DNA of 64,000 nucleotides. It comes from an uncultured Muribaculaceae bacterium. GTDB lineage: Bacteria > Bacteroidota > Bacteroidia > Bacteroidales > Muribaculaceae. Position 1 is the first letter of the stretch, and every line of letters starts with the position of its first letter. The notes below the pieces were generated by a model, which ran no database searches, was not told where the DNA came from, and saw only the letters and a program-made list of their open reading frames with translations. The translations under genes and the position numbers were made by a program. Where the stretch lies: positions 1 to 64,000 of the forward strand of contig CALUMX010000014.1 in the NCBI GenBank assembly GCA_944321875.1, read 5' to 3'. Shown here in pieces: positions 1-8,421 of this stretch.

Positions 1-228
1 AAGGCCCAAGGCCCTTACTGCCGGAGAAAAGGCCATCAGTTTAACCAAGTGATACATCGCTATCAAATCTCTTCAACGACCTCAATTTCCCGTTCAAAGG
101 CCGCTCTTATCAAGGATGATATATTGGAAAATAAGGCTGATGAAATCTCGTTTGAAGACCCGATTTATGACTATTGAGTGAAGACCAAATACTTCGCAAA
201 ATACGGATTATGTCCCCCTTGGTTATAG
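1..228 (+). pseudogene. C-terminal remnant of an AAA-type ATPase (frameshift plus nonsense)
   Basis: Two frames must be joined to read this piece. Bases 2-49 give KALTAGEKAISLTK in frame 2. From about base 49, frame 1 continues with VIHRYQISS and then SISRSKAALIKDD and DEISFEDPIYDY up to TGA at 175-177. The phrase 'feDPiydYW' followed by a basic stretch is typical of the winged-helix C-terminus of the archaeal-ATPase-like proteins common in Bacteroidota. Here the expected Trp codon is TGA, and the frame then reads VKTKYFAKY before TAG at 226. One indel and one nonsense change therefore disable the gene, unless TGA is its natural end. The 5' part lies outside the window. Family assignment is from pattern memory only. 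Confidence 0.5.
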
Positions 229-472
229 AGCCATTTTTGTACCTTTTCTCATCAAAAAACGCCATTTTTCACAAGTTTTTGTACCGCACATTTTGATATT
301 CAAGAAATTACACTTACTTTTACTTTCCAAAATGGAGGTACAAGCCGAGAATGGTGCTAAAAATCACTAACTTACACATTCTCAGATACTTGCCAACCTA
401 CTGGTTGTACCTTTTAGAGCGCTATACTATTGATAATCAACGATGTACACATACTGCATCGGAAATAAACAA
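229..472. other. AT-rich non-coding stretch
   Basis: No open frame of convincing composition on either strand. The string ttgtacctttt or close variants recurs near 237, 280 and 408, which suggests debris of a mobile or repeated element, but no terminal repeats or integrase could be identified. Confidence 0.3.
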
Positions 473-515
473 GTATTCTCATCTTTTATCCATAATGGAA
501 AAAAGATGAGAATAC
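473..515. repeat. Perfect 15-bp inverted repeat, 13-nt loop
   Basis: The arms 473-487 (gtattctcatctttt) and 501-515 (aaaagatgagaatac) are exact reverse complements. It lies just upstream of the HTH relic at 526. There is no T-tract on the plus strand, so it is a poor terminator; it could be an old operator or a recombination remnant. Confidence 0.75.
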
Positions 516-525
516 AAACTGTGTT

Positions 526-666
526 ATGGAGGTAGTTGTGATGAGATTGTGGGGCAACAAATGGCTGTCCGAGCAATTGGGTAAGGGCTCTGCTACGGTA
601 TCATACGGAACAATGGTTATCCCCAATTTTCATCTACGATTTATCATAAAAGGCAAAACCACGTAA
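526..666 (+). pseudogene. Relic of a small HTH (XRE-type) regulator
   Basis: ATG at 526 opens a 46-codon frame ending TAA 664-666. Residues 13-26 read KWLSEQLGKGSATV, which matches the 'tgkWLaeqLgKspatVSkW' helix-turn-helix of small Bacteroidota XRE regulators. After VS the match collapses, and the usual 'NtsQPsletL' segment is missing, so the protein ends about 20 residues too early. It reads as a truncated or decayed copy. A perfect inverted repeat lies 10 bases upstream. No partner gene follows on this strand. Confidence 0.4.
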
Positions 667-683
667 AACCTGATGAGGTTGGA

Positions 684-2138
684 TTATTTCGTGCCGGCTT
701 GGCGGTACCAGAAGGCTGATTTCTGATAGTCCGGCTCTATGTCAGTGCCCTCATAATAGCAGGTTCCCAACTTTATGGCTGCTATCTTTGCCTGTTTCCT
801 GTAGGTGTTGAAAACTTTCTCAAGTTGGTCAATCGCATCATGGCCCGAAGGACACATCCGCTCCAGTCGGTGAATCTTATTTTCCATTCTTACATCCTTC
901 CCTGGCTGACCGATTTCGTGCTCCCAATACCGTTTATAGTAGAACAAGGCTTTCGAAAACTCCATCTTCGCCTCATACAACTCTGCTATGCGGACATCAA
1001 CCAACCTGTTCCCCAATTCCGACAGTCTAAGGCAACATTTCAATTGATTCTCCCTGTCATTCATTTCCTCATAGGTCCGTGCAAGATAGTTGTATGCATT
1101 CAGGTCATTTCGGTCGGCAGCCTTTTGCAGCCAATGCATTCCGTTAGATAAGTCACCTGCCCGCATATATGCTACGGCAATCCGAACATCGACATCCCCA
1201 CTTCCTCCATCCATCGCCATAAAATACCTCTGAAGTGCCGACTCATACTCGCCAAGGCTTTCATACAAGTCACCCAACTCCACAAGCAGAGAAGGGTCGT
1301 TGTCACTTTCAGCGAACTGTTCCTTACTTTCAATTTCCGCCCGAATCTCGCGGGCTCTGCGAGTGCCACTTCTTTTAAAGATACTAAACGAACCTTCATC
1401 CAACCGTCTCACCTCTTCTTCGCAATAGTGAGATTTGCCAAAAACTTTGTTGATGCATTCCTGGTCAAGGGGGCGCACGTGGTTATGAGTATAGGCAAAG
1501 TGGTACCAGAATGCGGAAAGCCTCGGAACCTTCTCATAATAGTATTCACCCAACTCCAATGCGGCATCTTTGCAGCCATTCATCAATGCCATCCGTTCCA
1601 ATTGACTGACATCCGGAACATAATCAAGCTTTTCCAGCAGCTGCGCAGCCTCCTTTTTTCCTGCTTTTGCGGCCTTCCTCAGATACTCCACTGCCTGTGG
1701 CTTATCCCCTTTCTCCAGCAGAAGTTTGCCCAGCTCAAGATCCATAGCCTTACCGGAAACCGCTTCCAATCGTCTGTAGCACTGCTCTGCCTCATCTAAG
1801 CGCTTACATTTCCGATACAGTTCCGCCATCATTCTAATGGCATTTTTATTATCTTTCTCTGCTGCAAGCCCGTAATAGACGAGTGCCTGCTTGAAGTTGT
1901 TATCGCGATGATAATACCCGGCAAGCTGCATCTGGGCATCCATGTCGCCCGCCTCGGCAGCCTGCCTCAAGGCCGACAGCTCATTCTCGCATTTTCTCGT
2001 ATCGGCCTCAAGCCGTGCAAGTCTCGCCTCCAATTCAGCCTCATCATGCAAAAACCTGCAGCCCTTGCGCTCCGCTATTTCTCCGCCTTCCTTGTTATTA
2101 TCTTCTTCCAAATCTAATTTATCATGAAACAGCCTCAT
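684..2138 (-). CDS. Sel1/TPR repeat protein
   Basis: The 484-residue protein has no signal peptide. It carries a run of Sel1-like and tetratricopeptide repeats: AEAGDMDAQMQLAGYYH near residue 60, LYESLGEYESALQRYF near 290, and a final GTCYYEGTDIEPDYQKSAFW unit. The first 50 residues are charged and probably coiled. Such proteins are alpha-solenoid scaffolds for protein contacts; no catalytic motif is present. In Bacteroidota they often sit beside stress or secretion genes, but here the neighbour is a DUF2130 protein 148 bases upstream and the partner cannot be named. Start chosen at the ATG that gives the full N-terminal helix. Function is unknown beyond a scaffold role. Confidence 0.85.
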   Translation of the reverse strand: MRLFHDKLDLEEDNNKEGGEIAERKGCRFLHDEAELEARLARLEADTRKCENELSALRQAAEAGDMDAQMQLAGYYHRDNNFKQALVYYGLAAEKDNKNAIRMMAELYRKCKRLDEAEQCYRRLEAVSGKAMDLELGKLLLEKGDKPQAVEYLRKAAKAGKKEAAQLLEKLDYVPDVSQLERMALMNGCKDAALELGEYYYEKVPRLSAFWYHFAYTHNHVRPLDQECINKVFGKSHYCEEEVRRLDEGSFSIFKRSGTRRAREIRAEIESKEQFAESDNDPSLLVELGDLYESLGEYESALQRYFMAMDGGSGDVDVRIAVAYMRAGDLSNGMHWLQKAADRNDLNAYNYLARTYEEMNDRENQLKCCLRLSELGNRLVDVRIAELYEAKMEFSKALFYYKRYWEHEIGQPGKDVRMENKIHRLERMCPSGHDAIDQLEKVFNTYRKQAKIAAIKLGTCYYEGTDIEPDYQKSAFWYRQAGTK

Positions 2139-2286
2139 AGTATTTTATTTATATGATTGATGAAATAACTTTGACATGTCACATTCCTCAAAAGAAGAAA
2201 TTTCCCTACACTGCGACACCGCAAAAGGAAGACTCCATGCCATTTGACAAAATGCACGAAGTCTCCCATCTCCCTACGTCGCAAAC

Positions 2287-3606
2287 CTACTGGTTTTCCT
2301 TCTCCCTTGCCTCCTCAAACTTCTGCCTCATCGTGGGGTTACCGCGCGTAAGCCGCTTGATTGTCAGCCCCTCGGCATCGGTGTTGGCCAGACGGAGGTA
2401 GTTCTCCGAGCTCAGCAAGTCTTCCTTCATCTTCTGAAGCGACTTGATAGTCTTGTCAATCTCCTCGATAGCTTTGTTGAACTTCGCGCTGGCACGCATG
2501 TAGTGGTCGCCAAACTTGGTGCGGAAGTCATTCAGCTTGTTCTCGAAATTGGTCACATCAATCGACTGCTGACGGGCTCTGACAAGCTCCCGCTGATACT
2601 CCACGCTCTTCTGCGAAGCCTGTGTCAGCAACGAAATCAACGGCATGAAGAACTGCGGACGAACAACAAACATCTTCGGATAACGGTAGGACACATCCAC
2701 GATACCCTCATTGTAAAACTCATTGTCCGGCTCCAGGAGCGACACAAGGACAGCATACTCACAACCCTTCGTCCGGCGGTCCTTGTCCAGCTTGGCGAAG
2801 AAGTCCTCGTTCTTATGCTTGGTTGCCGTCTCGTCCATTTCGTTCTTCATCTCAAACATGATGGAGATATACTCCAAGCCGTCCGCATAGTCGCGGAAAA
2901 TGAAATCACCCTTGCTGCCCTGACTGCTGTCATTGTCCTTTTCGAAATAAGCATTCGGATACATAGTCGTTCGCACACGGTTGAACTCGTTGCTGCAATG
3001 CACCTCCAGCGACTCCCCTATCATCTTCGTCGAGAGTCTTGCCTTCAGGTCCTTGTAGTAGTCGACCAATTCCTGCTTCTGCTTGAGCTGACGCTCATAG
3101 TCCTCCTTGATGTTCGCCTCCCGGATGGTAGCCTCGCGCAGACTCACGTCGAGCTGACTACGCAGTTCCATCAGTGTGTTTTCCTTCGCCTGAAGAATAT
3201 CCTTCGCACGGCTTTGCTCCTCAAGCACAGCAACACGAACCTTGTTCTCATTCTGCTCGATGACAGCCTTCAACCGGGCAATCTCCTCCTTCGTCTTGAA
3301 ACGCTCCGCCTCCATCTCCAGTTTCTTCGCCTCGTCATAGCCGCTCAGCTGCGACTGAAGTTTTACGATTTCGTTCTCCTTGCGCGACAACTCCAACTCC
3401 TTTGCATTCAGTTTTCCCTCATATTCCTGGCTCATCCTCAACGACGCAGCCTCCTGCTCAGCCACGCTCTGTCTCCTTATCTCCGACAAACGCGCTTTCA
3501 CCTCCGCCTCAAATTCCTGTGTTTTTACCTGGCTTACAATGGATGCATAATCCGCTTCATCTACTGAAAACACACTACCGCACTGTGGACATTTCAACTC
3601 TCTCAT
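2287..3606 (-). CDS. DUF2130 domain-containing protein
   Basis: 439 residues. The N-terminus [10 protein letters not shown] is a single CxxC knuckle, as expected for the family. Residues about 30-190 are a long charged coiled coil rich in Glu, Lys and Arg. The C-terminal part (about 190-410) holds the DUF2130 core, including KGDFIFRD and [27 protein letters not shown], which resembles a PD-(D/E)xK nuclease-like fold. The biochemical role of the family is not established; the nuclease-like reading is inference. It has its own likely promoter (3651-3658) and is probably monocistronic. Length agrees with the family. Confidence 0.9.
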   Translation of the reverse strand: MRELKCPQCGSVFSVDEADYASIVSQVKTQEFEAEVKARLSEIRRQSVAEQEAASLRMSQEYEGKLNAKELELSRKENEIVKLQSQLSGYDEAKKLEMEAERFKTKEEIARLKAVIEQNENKVRVAVLEEQSRAKDILQAKENTLMELRSQLDVSLREATIREANIKEDYERQLKQKQELVDYYKDLKARLSTKMIGESLEVHCSNEFNRVRTTMYPNAYFEKDNDSSQGSKGDFIFRDYADGLEYISIMFEMKNEMDETATKHKNEDFFAKLDKDRRTKGCEYAVLVSLLEPDNEFYNEGIVDVSYRYPKMFVVRPQFFMPLISLLTQASQKSVEYQRELVRARQQSIDVTNFENKLNDFRTKFGDHYMRASAKFNKAIEEIDKTIKSLQKMKEDLLSSENYLRLANTDAEGLTIKRLTRGNPTMRQKFEEAREKENQ

Positions 3607-3650
3607 AGCAAAAACTTATTTCTTTATGTTATTGTTCTTATTTTCTACTG

Positions 3651-3658
3651 CAAAGATA
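3651..3658 (-). promoter_or_regulatory. -7 box of DUF2130 gene
   Basis: The minus strand reads TATCTTTG, matching the Bacteroidota -7 consensus TAnnTTTG, 45 bases upstream of the start at 3606. The -33 element is poor. Confidence 0.55.
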
Positions 3659-3718
3659 CAACCCGTCTGTGCAGTCTTTCTGCATAGATAAAATAATTTT
3701 TCAATTTTTGTTGCAGGC

Positions 3719-4738
3719 TTACGGTTCAGAAGTATATTTCTTCAAGCAGTCTGCTATTTTCCGGGCTATCTCTTCCCTGAACCACTGCGGCGACAACACT
3801 TCCACATCCGGCCCGAAAGAGAAAACCTGCTGCTCCAGCTCCTTCGTGTGGTAGAGGCGCAACGACACGATGCACTCCTCCTCGCTCTCTACCGACTGTG
3901 ACTTATGAATAGGCTTCGACAGGACATACCGGAACCGCCCGGGCGAGAACCTCAACCGGAACTCCTCCAACACGGCTCCAGGTCCCGACGGAACAGTGAC
4001 GCCCACCACATTGTCAAAATAGGAATTGAAATCGACTGTCATATTTTTACGAAACACATGATTGCTCTTCGTCAATCCCTGAATACGGTCAAGAGCGAGG
4101 TTCTTTATCCGCGACTCTTTCTCGTCAAGCCCGAAAAGAAACCATCGGTTATTGTATTGCTTCACGAAATAAGGATGCAGTATGTGCTTATGATAGTTGC
4201 CGTTGGCTGTGACATAATCTATTTCCAAGGTCTGATGATTGATGGTAGCATCAATAACACCGGAGAGAAAGCCGATTCCTTTCAACTGTTCATTCTGACC
4301 GAACGAAATCAGATTCTCAGCATCGCCTTTCACCCCAAACCGCAATTCAAGATTGGAAATAACCTCCTCCAGCCAACTGTTGGAAGGCAATCCCCTGTAC
4401 TTTCCCAACATCTCAATCGTTGAGCGCAGATTCTCCACCTCCGACACGGAAAGTTCATTCTTATATATCGAAAAGCCCGGCGTGGAATAGCGATAGTAAC
4501 ACTTCTTGCCCTCATACGGTATGGCATTCAGATACACGTCATCAGGAAGCATCTTTCGGATAGCGTTTAAATCCGCCCGCAACTGACGCTCCATAATCCT
4601 TGATTTGCACCCATTCGCATCACACAGCTTATCGTTGACCTTTTCCAATAAATCATCGATAGTGTACTTGCGGTTGAAGTTGCTGAAACAACGGTCCAAT
4701 ATCAAAAAACGATATTCCGCATTCTTACTCTTTGGCAG
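3719..4738 (-). CDS. WYL-domain transcriptional regulator
   Basis: 339 residues if started at CTG 4738, 328 if started at TTG 4705. The longer form begins LPKSKNAEYRF, the normal N-terminus of Bacteroidota WYL regulators (usually M-P-K/R-x-K-N-A). An in-frame TAA stop lies two codons above, so no ATG start exists for the complete domain. Residues 1-100 form a winged HTH (YTIDDLLEKVND); a WYL domain follows with IDYVTANGNYHKHILHPYFV and NNRWFLFGLD; a C-terminal extension ends near KKYTSEP. WYL proteins sense small ligands or nucleic acid and often control defence or repair genes. No target is evident next to it. A likely promoter lies at 4773-4780. Confidence 0.85.
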   Translation of the reverse strand: MPKSKNAEYRFLILDRCFSNFNRKYTIDDLLEKVNDKLCDANGCKSRIMERQLRADLNAIRKMLPDDVYLNAIPYEGKKCYYRYSTPGFSIYKNELSVSEVENLRSTIEMLGKYRGLPSNSWLEEVISNLELRFGVKGDAENLISFGQNEQLKGIGFLSGVIDATINHQTLEIDYVTANGNYHKHILHPYFVKQYNNRWFLFGLDEKESRIKNLALDRIQGLTKSNHVFRKNMTVDFNSYFDNVVGVTVPSGPGAVLEEFRLRFSPGRFRYVLSKPIHKSQSVESEEECIVSLRLYHTKELEQQVFSFGPDVEVLSPQWFREEIARKIADCLKKYTSEP

Positions 4739-4772
4739 TCCTTACTGATATTAGATAATTCTATTCGAAGTC

Positions 4773-4780
4773 CAAATGTA
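4773..4780 (-). promoter_or_regulatory. -7 box of WYL regulator gene
   Basis: TACATTTG on the minus strand, 34 bases above the CTG start at 4738. This leaves a leader of about 30 nt and supports initiation at 4738 rather than far downstream. Confidence 0.45.
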
Positions 4781-4839
4781 CAAAATTTCACCCGGATTTA
4801 CCCACTTCGTAATCCACCGTCACCGTTATTGTAAAACAA

Positions 4840-4880
4840 GTCGGACGATAGTTCCCGCTATTGGAGAATTATCGCCCGAC
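4840..4880 (-). terminator. Hairpin after the small two-gene operon
   Basis: Arms 4840-4853 and 4867-4880 pair over 14 positions with one mismatch and one G-U pair. On the minus strand the stem is followed by ttgtttta. It ends transcription of the genes at 5292-4896. Confidence 0.6.
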
Positions 4881-4895
4881 CGTTTGTGACACACC

Positions 4896-5075
4896 TTACT
4901 CCGCAGGAGCCCACTTGCAGCGAACCGGAGAAACGATGGCGCCTTCTTCCTTCAGCTGCTTCATCGCCTTGTCCACTTCCTTGCGGTCAAGTCCGCTCAG
5001 TTCTGCAATTTTACCTGCGTTCAGAGGCATTCCCGCTTCCTTCATTGTTGCCAGTACTTTTTCTTTTGTATCCAT
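4896..5075 (-). CDS. Small winged-helix protein (59 aa)
   Basis: ATG at 5075, TAA at 4898-4896. It begins [15 protein letters not shown] and ends VRCKWAPAE. The segment [20 protein letters not shown] is a textbook MarR/winged-helix recognition unit followed by KQLKEEGAI. The protein is little more than one HTH and conserved in layout in Bacteroides-type genomes (from memory). It lies 10 bases after the 68-residue gene and is probably co-transcribed with it. It could bind DNA as a dimer or serve as an accessory to another factor; no target is visible. Confidence 0.75.
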   Translation of the reverse strand: MDTKEKVLATMKEAGMPLNAGKIAELSGLDRKEVDKAMKQLKEEGAIVSPVRCKWAPAE

Positions 5076-5085
5076 AAGTCTTATT

Positions 5086-5292
5086 TTAATAGTTATTACT
5101 TCTTATATCCAACGTTATGTCCATATACGAACGCTTGCCTTCGATATAGTCGGCATACAGCGACTCCGCCACCTTCCCTCTCAGGACGCGGCACTTTCCG
5201 CACGACTCGCAATCGTTGAGACATTTCCATGCCTCAACGACAAACGCCCGGCGTTCTTCTCGCGTAGATTGTTTGATATCTGGAGGTACCAT
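5086..5292 (-). CDS. Small Cys-rich protein (68 aa)
   Basis: A 68-residue soluble protein with the segment [18 protein letters not shown], giving four Cys in a C-x3-C-x2-C-x2-C pattern suited to zinc or an iron-sulfur site. The remainder, [20 protein letters not shown], is well ordered in appearance. The pattern recurs in short Bacteroidota proteins of unknown function (from memory). It precedes the 59-residue HTH gene in the same direction, with a 10-base gap. A ggtacc/ggagg-type purine stretch is lacking before the start, as is usual in this phylum. Confidence 0.7.
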   Translation of the reverse strand: MVPPDIKQSTREERRAFVVEAWKCLNDCESCGKCRVLRGKVAESLYADYIEGKRSYMDITLDIRSNNY

Positions 5293-5501
5293 AAACCGTA
5301 TTCTATTTCTTAATATGCATCAGTTCTTATAAGAATCCCGCCCCTCGCCAACGAATCGGGCCGGATTGCCTTTTTTGAACAAAACATTCCAGTGAATTGT
5401 TCAATACTCCGGATTTCATCTCGAGCCTATTTCACAGAGGCTCGTTGTAGTAAAGCTGAAACAATCAACATACAATTTGATTTTTTAACTTTATTCATTC
5501 C
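5293..5501. other. Intergenic region without a visible gene
   Basis: Divergent upstream region between the small operon on the minus strand and the peptidase gene on the plus strand. No ORF of good composition was seen; the regulatory signals at 5502-5540 follow. Confidence 0.4.
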
Positions 5502-5540
5502 TACCGAATTTCGGTATATGAATTAAATTTCGTACCTTTG
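5502..5540 (+). promoter_or_regulatory. Promoter with palindromic operator for the peptidase lipoprotein
   Basis: The -7 box TACCTTTG lies at 5533-5540. Nineteen bases upstream, 5510-5513 reads TTCG, a near -33 element. The palindrome at 5502-5516 (taccgaa-t-ttcggta) overlaps this -33 element exactly, a position where a bound protein would block RNA polymerase. The leader to the ATG at 5681 is about 135 nt. Confidence 0.55.
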
Positions 5541-5680
5541 CAGCCGATTTACGCACCACGTTCCGTAACTCGCTTTATTTCTGATAAGAAATAACTGCAA
5601 AATCCTGGTTATCCACGACCGAAAGCCCAACGAAATGGTAATTAGCTATTGAGTACTCCTATTTATAAAGATAAATTTTT

Positions 5681-7403
5681 ATGACAACAAAATTGAAAAA
5701 AAATAGAAAAAAGCACATGGTGGATTTGCTTATTCACCTGCCTTTTTCTGGCATTTTCATCCTGTTCTCCCGAACAGGATTTCCTTGGTGAGCAGAACAA
5801 TGGATATCTGCACCTGTCCTTCTCCAAATCAGACACAAGAGCAGACCTCAACCCCGACGGAAGCGGAAGTTTCTCTGAAGGCGACAAAATCGGCCTGTAT
5901 ATCGACAACGGCAATGAGGTACAGTACCGTGAGCTGACCTATAGCAACGGACAATGGACTCCTCTGCTCCGTCGCTCTGAATTCGGAACGGGAGCGCTTC
6001 AGCTATCCGCTCACTATCCGGCAATATCCGATGGCACAACGCCGGCTATCGACTTCCGTGTCAGCACCGACCAGAGCCAATCGGGAAAAGCGGAATCCGA
6101 CCTGCTGTTTGCCCGCACTACGCTGGACGAGGGCAAGTATGACGCAGCCTTTTCGTTCAAGCATCTCATGCACCGCCTCAAAATCAAACTTGAGGGAACA
6201 ACCTCCAACGTCACAATCCTGGCCCGCAGCAAAACTGCCGGAAACATAGACCTTCTCAAGGGAACAACAACCGTTGCCGACGGCGATTTCCAATGGATAA
6301 CTCCCGCGACAAATGCCGACGGAAACCTGGAAGTCATCATCTTTCCCCAGACCGTTGCCCCCTACCGCACAGAGGAAGGATTGCTGAAAATCACAACTGA
6401 GGAAAAAGAGGTCCGCTACTTGGCTCCTGAAACAATGGAGGATGGGAATCCGCTCGTTGAGTTCGAGACTGGCAAGGAAACGAGCATACGTCTACAGCTA
6501 AAGGATGCAGGAAACCTCGAGTGGGCCAACAAAACGATGTGGGTCTATGGCATACAGGCTCCTGAAGAAAGTGCCTGGAGACGACTGTTCCCGACAATCA
6601 ATTATACACTCTATTTGAGTTGGAAAGAAGAGTACGGATGGTACGACGTCAACAAGCGAAATCCGTCAGACCTGGCGGGCGGAATTGCTGAGGATGACCA
6701 GATGTGCTGGGCTGCAGCATCCTCCAACCTGCTCCACTGGTGGATAGACCGAAACAAAAATTACATCGAGCAATACGTCGCACAAGGCAAATACCTCGGT
6801 CCGGATTACCAGTACAATGCAGCCAACGCAAAAACTGAGGACAAACAGGAAAGTCAAATCTTCCAGGCGTACCTGAACTCTTTCATCAACAGAGCCGGAT
6901 ACATCGATGAAGGTGTCAACTGGTTTATCCATGGCATAAAGCCCAGTGCCCCTACGATGACAAATCCCATCAACAATGCCGGATATTTTAAGGACATATT
7001 CCCTGACGGAGTCAAATTGTGCAAGAATATTGCAGGCTTGGGCAAGGAAACTTTCAACAATACAATCAAAGATGCCCTCCTGAACAAGAAAGGAATTGGC
7101 ATCAACATTGGACCTGTCAGAAAAAGCCATGCCATAAATGTATGGGGTGTCGAATTTGACGAAAATGGAGATATTTCATACATATACCTGTCGGATAATA
7201 ATGACCGTGACCAGTATATTTTCTGGGGATACGGTTGTACGCGACATAAAATCGTTTATGTCACCATGCCCGAAGGCGGAACTATAACCGGATACAAGAG
7301 CGGTGAACTTGACGAACCGGAGGACAGCTATATTCCGTTCAACCGACTGGTTACGCTGGACTTGGGAACAGAATACTTTGAGGCTTATTTCAATAACAAA
7401 TAA
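5681..7403 (+). pseudogene. Fimbrillin-like / IdeS-like cysteine peptidase lipoprotein, frame broken at an A8 tract
   Basis: The ATG at 5681 starts MTTKLKK. The A8 run at 5696-5703 puts it out of frame; with seven A's the frame continues through a lipoprotein signal (WWICLFTCLFLAFSSC) into one open frame ending 7403, about 573 residues. Residues 30-290 resemble a fimbrillin-like domain. Residues 300-560 match the C66 peptidase IdeS/Mac of streptococci: GWYDVNK (Lys325), MCWAAASSNLLHWW (Cys342), HAINVWGVEFD (His483) and IYLSDNN (Asp505), giving the Lys-Cys-His-Asp set in order. IdeS cleaves the IgG hinge; this enzyme's substrate is unknown. The break may be slippage-based on/off switching, a mutation, or a sequencing error. 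The next gene is also a fimbrillin-like lipoprotein. Confidence 0.75.
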
Positions 7404-7433
7404 TATTAACACAATTAAAAATACATCATTCTT

Positions 7434-8282
7434 ATGAAAAAAGCATATTATTTACTGATTGCCACCGTATTGACAACATTGAGCGCTTGCAGCTCCTCTG
7501 ATGAGCCGGCAATCACAACCGACAAGAAAATCAATCTGACAACATCAATTGAGAAAGAAGCCATTGTCAAGAGCCCGGTTCTTGACGAGACAGGCAAAGG
7601 ACAGTTCAGCAACGGCGACACGTTCACGCTCCTCGTTGCAAACTCCGAAGGCAAATACAACAATTTCGACTTCACTGTCGGAGCGACCGAACTTTATTGG
7701 AAAAACGTCAATATCGCCAACAGCAGCAACGTCAGCTTTGCGGCCTGCTACCCGAAACAGGAAGTCGTTGACGGCAAATTCACCTTCAACCTCAGCAAAA
7801 CGTCCGACAAGGACCTTCTGCTCGCTCTGACTACCGGCGTCGCAACTGAAAGCGAGAACCCTGTAAACCTCAGCTTCAAGCACGCCATGCACAACCTGAA
7901 AGTGGTGTTCACCGCCGATAGCGACATCGACGCTGATGCTATCCTTACGAAATGCACGGCCAAGTCAAGCTGTGAGGTCAACCTCCTCGACGGTTCTCTC
8001 AATACCGCCGGTTCCGCAACCGCCGACTTTACCGAAAAGGGCAAGGAAGTGAACTTCCTCATCATTCCGCAGGCAACTGCCGACGTAACGCTGGAAGTTA
8101 CAGCCGGCAACGCATCGAAGACCATTTCGATTGCCAGCCTGAAACCGGAACTCACTGAGCTCAAGAGCGGAATGCAGCTTCGCGTCGAACTGACCGTAAA
8201 GAACGGCAAGATTGAAATCGGCAACATTACCATCGAGGGATGGGAAAACCAAGGCACTATCGGAGGAGAAATCATCCTTTAG
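7434..8282 (+). CDS. Fimbrillin-like lipoprotein
   Basis: 282 residues. Signal peptide with lipobox: MKKAYYLLIATVLTTLSAC, predicted lipid-modified Cys19. The rest fits the Mfa-like/fimbrillin family: GQFSNGDTFTLLV near residue 58, VNLSFKHAMHNLKVVF near 145 and a C-terminal IEGWENQGTIGGEIIL, the usual ending of this family. Members are surface adhesin or pilus subunits, or capping proteins. It follows the peptidase gene by 30 bases and is probably in the same transcript, ending at the strong terminator 8307-8348. It has no peptidase module. Role in binding or display is inferred. Confidence 0.85.
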   Translation: MKKAYYLLIATVLTTLSACSSSDEPAITTDKKINLTTSIEKEAIVKSPVLDETGKGQFSNGDTFTLLVANSEGKYNNFDFTVGATELYWKNVNIANSSNVSFAACYPKQEVVDGKFTFNLSKTSDKDLLLALTTGVATESENPVNLSFKHAMHNLKVVFTADSDIDADAILTKCTAKSSCEVNLLDGSLNTAGSATADFTEKGKEVNFLIIPQATADVTLEVTAGNASKTISIASLKPELTELKSGMQLRVELTVKNGKIEIGNITIEGWENQGTIGGEIIL

Positions 8283-8306
8283 TCCTCCCCGGCGATTTCA
8301 CGCATA

Positions 8307-8348
8307 GCGCGCCCCGCGGTTACGGCAACTGCGGGGCGCGCCATTTTT
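8307..8348 (+). terminator. Rho-independent terminator of the fimbrillin operon
   Basis: Perfect 11-bp GC-rich stem: 8307-8317 (gcgcgccccgc) and 8331-8341, followed by catttttta. Confidence 0.9.
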
Positions 8349-8386
8349 TATTGGCCGCAACCGCACCTCCATTCGGGTAAAAATGC

Positions 8387-8394
8387 TACCTTTG
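8387..8394 (+). promoter_or_regulatory. -7 box of the 48-residue gene
   Basis: TACCTTTG, 28 bases before the ATG at 8422. No clear -33 element. Confidence 0.5.
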
Positions 8395-8421
8395 CCCGGC
8401 TAATAACAAATAAAGGAAATC

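Noticed and set aside
473..515. Inverted repeat considered as an invertible-promoter border
   Set aside because: The two arms are only 13 bases apart, so there is no promoter-sized segment to invert.
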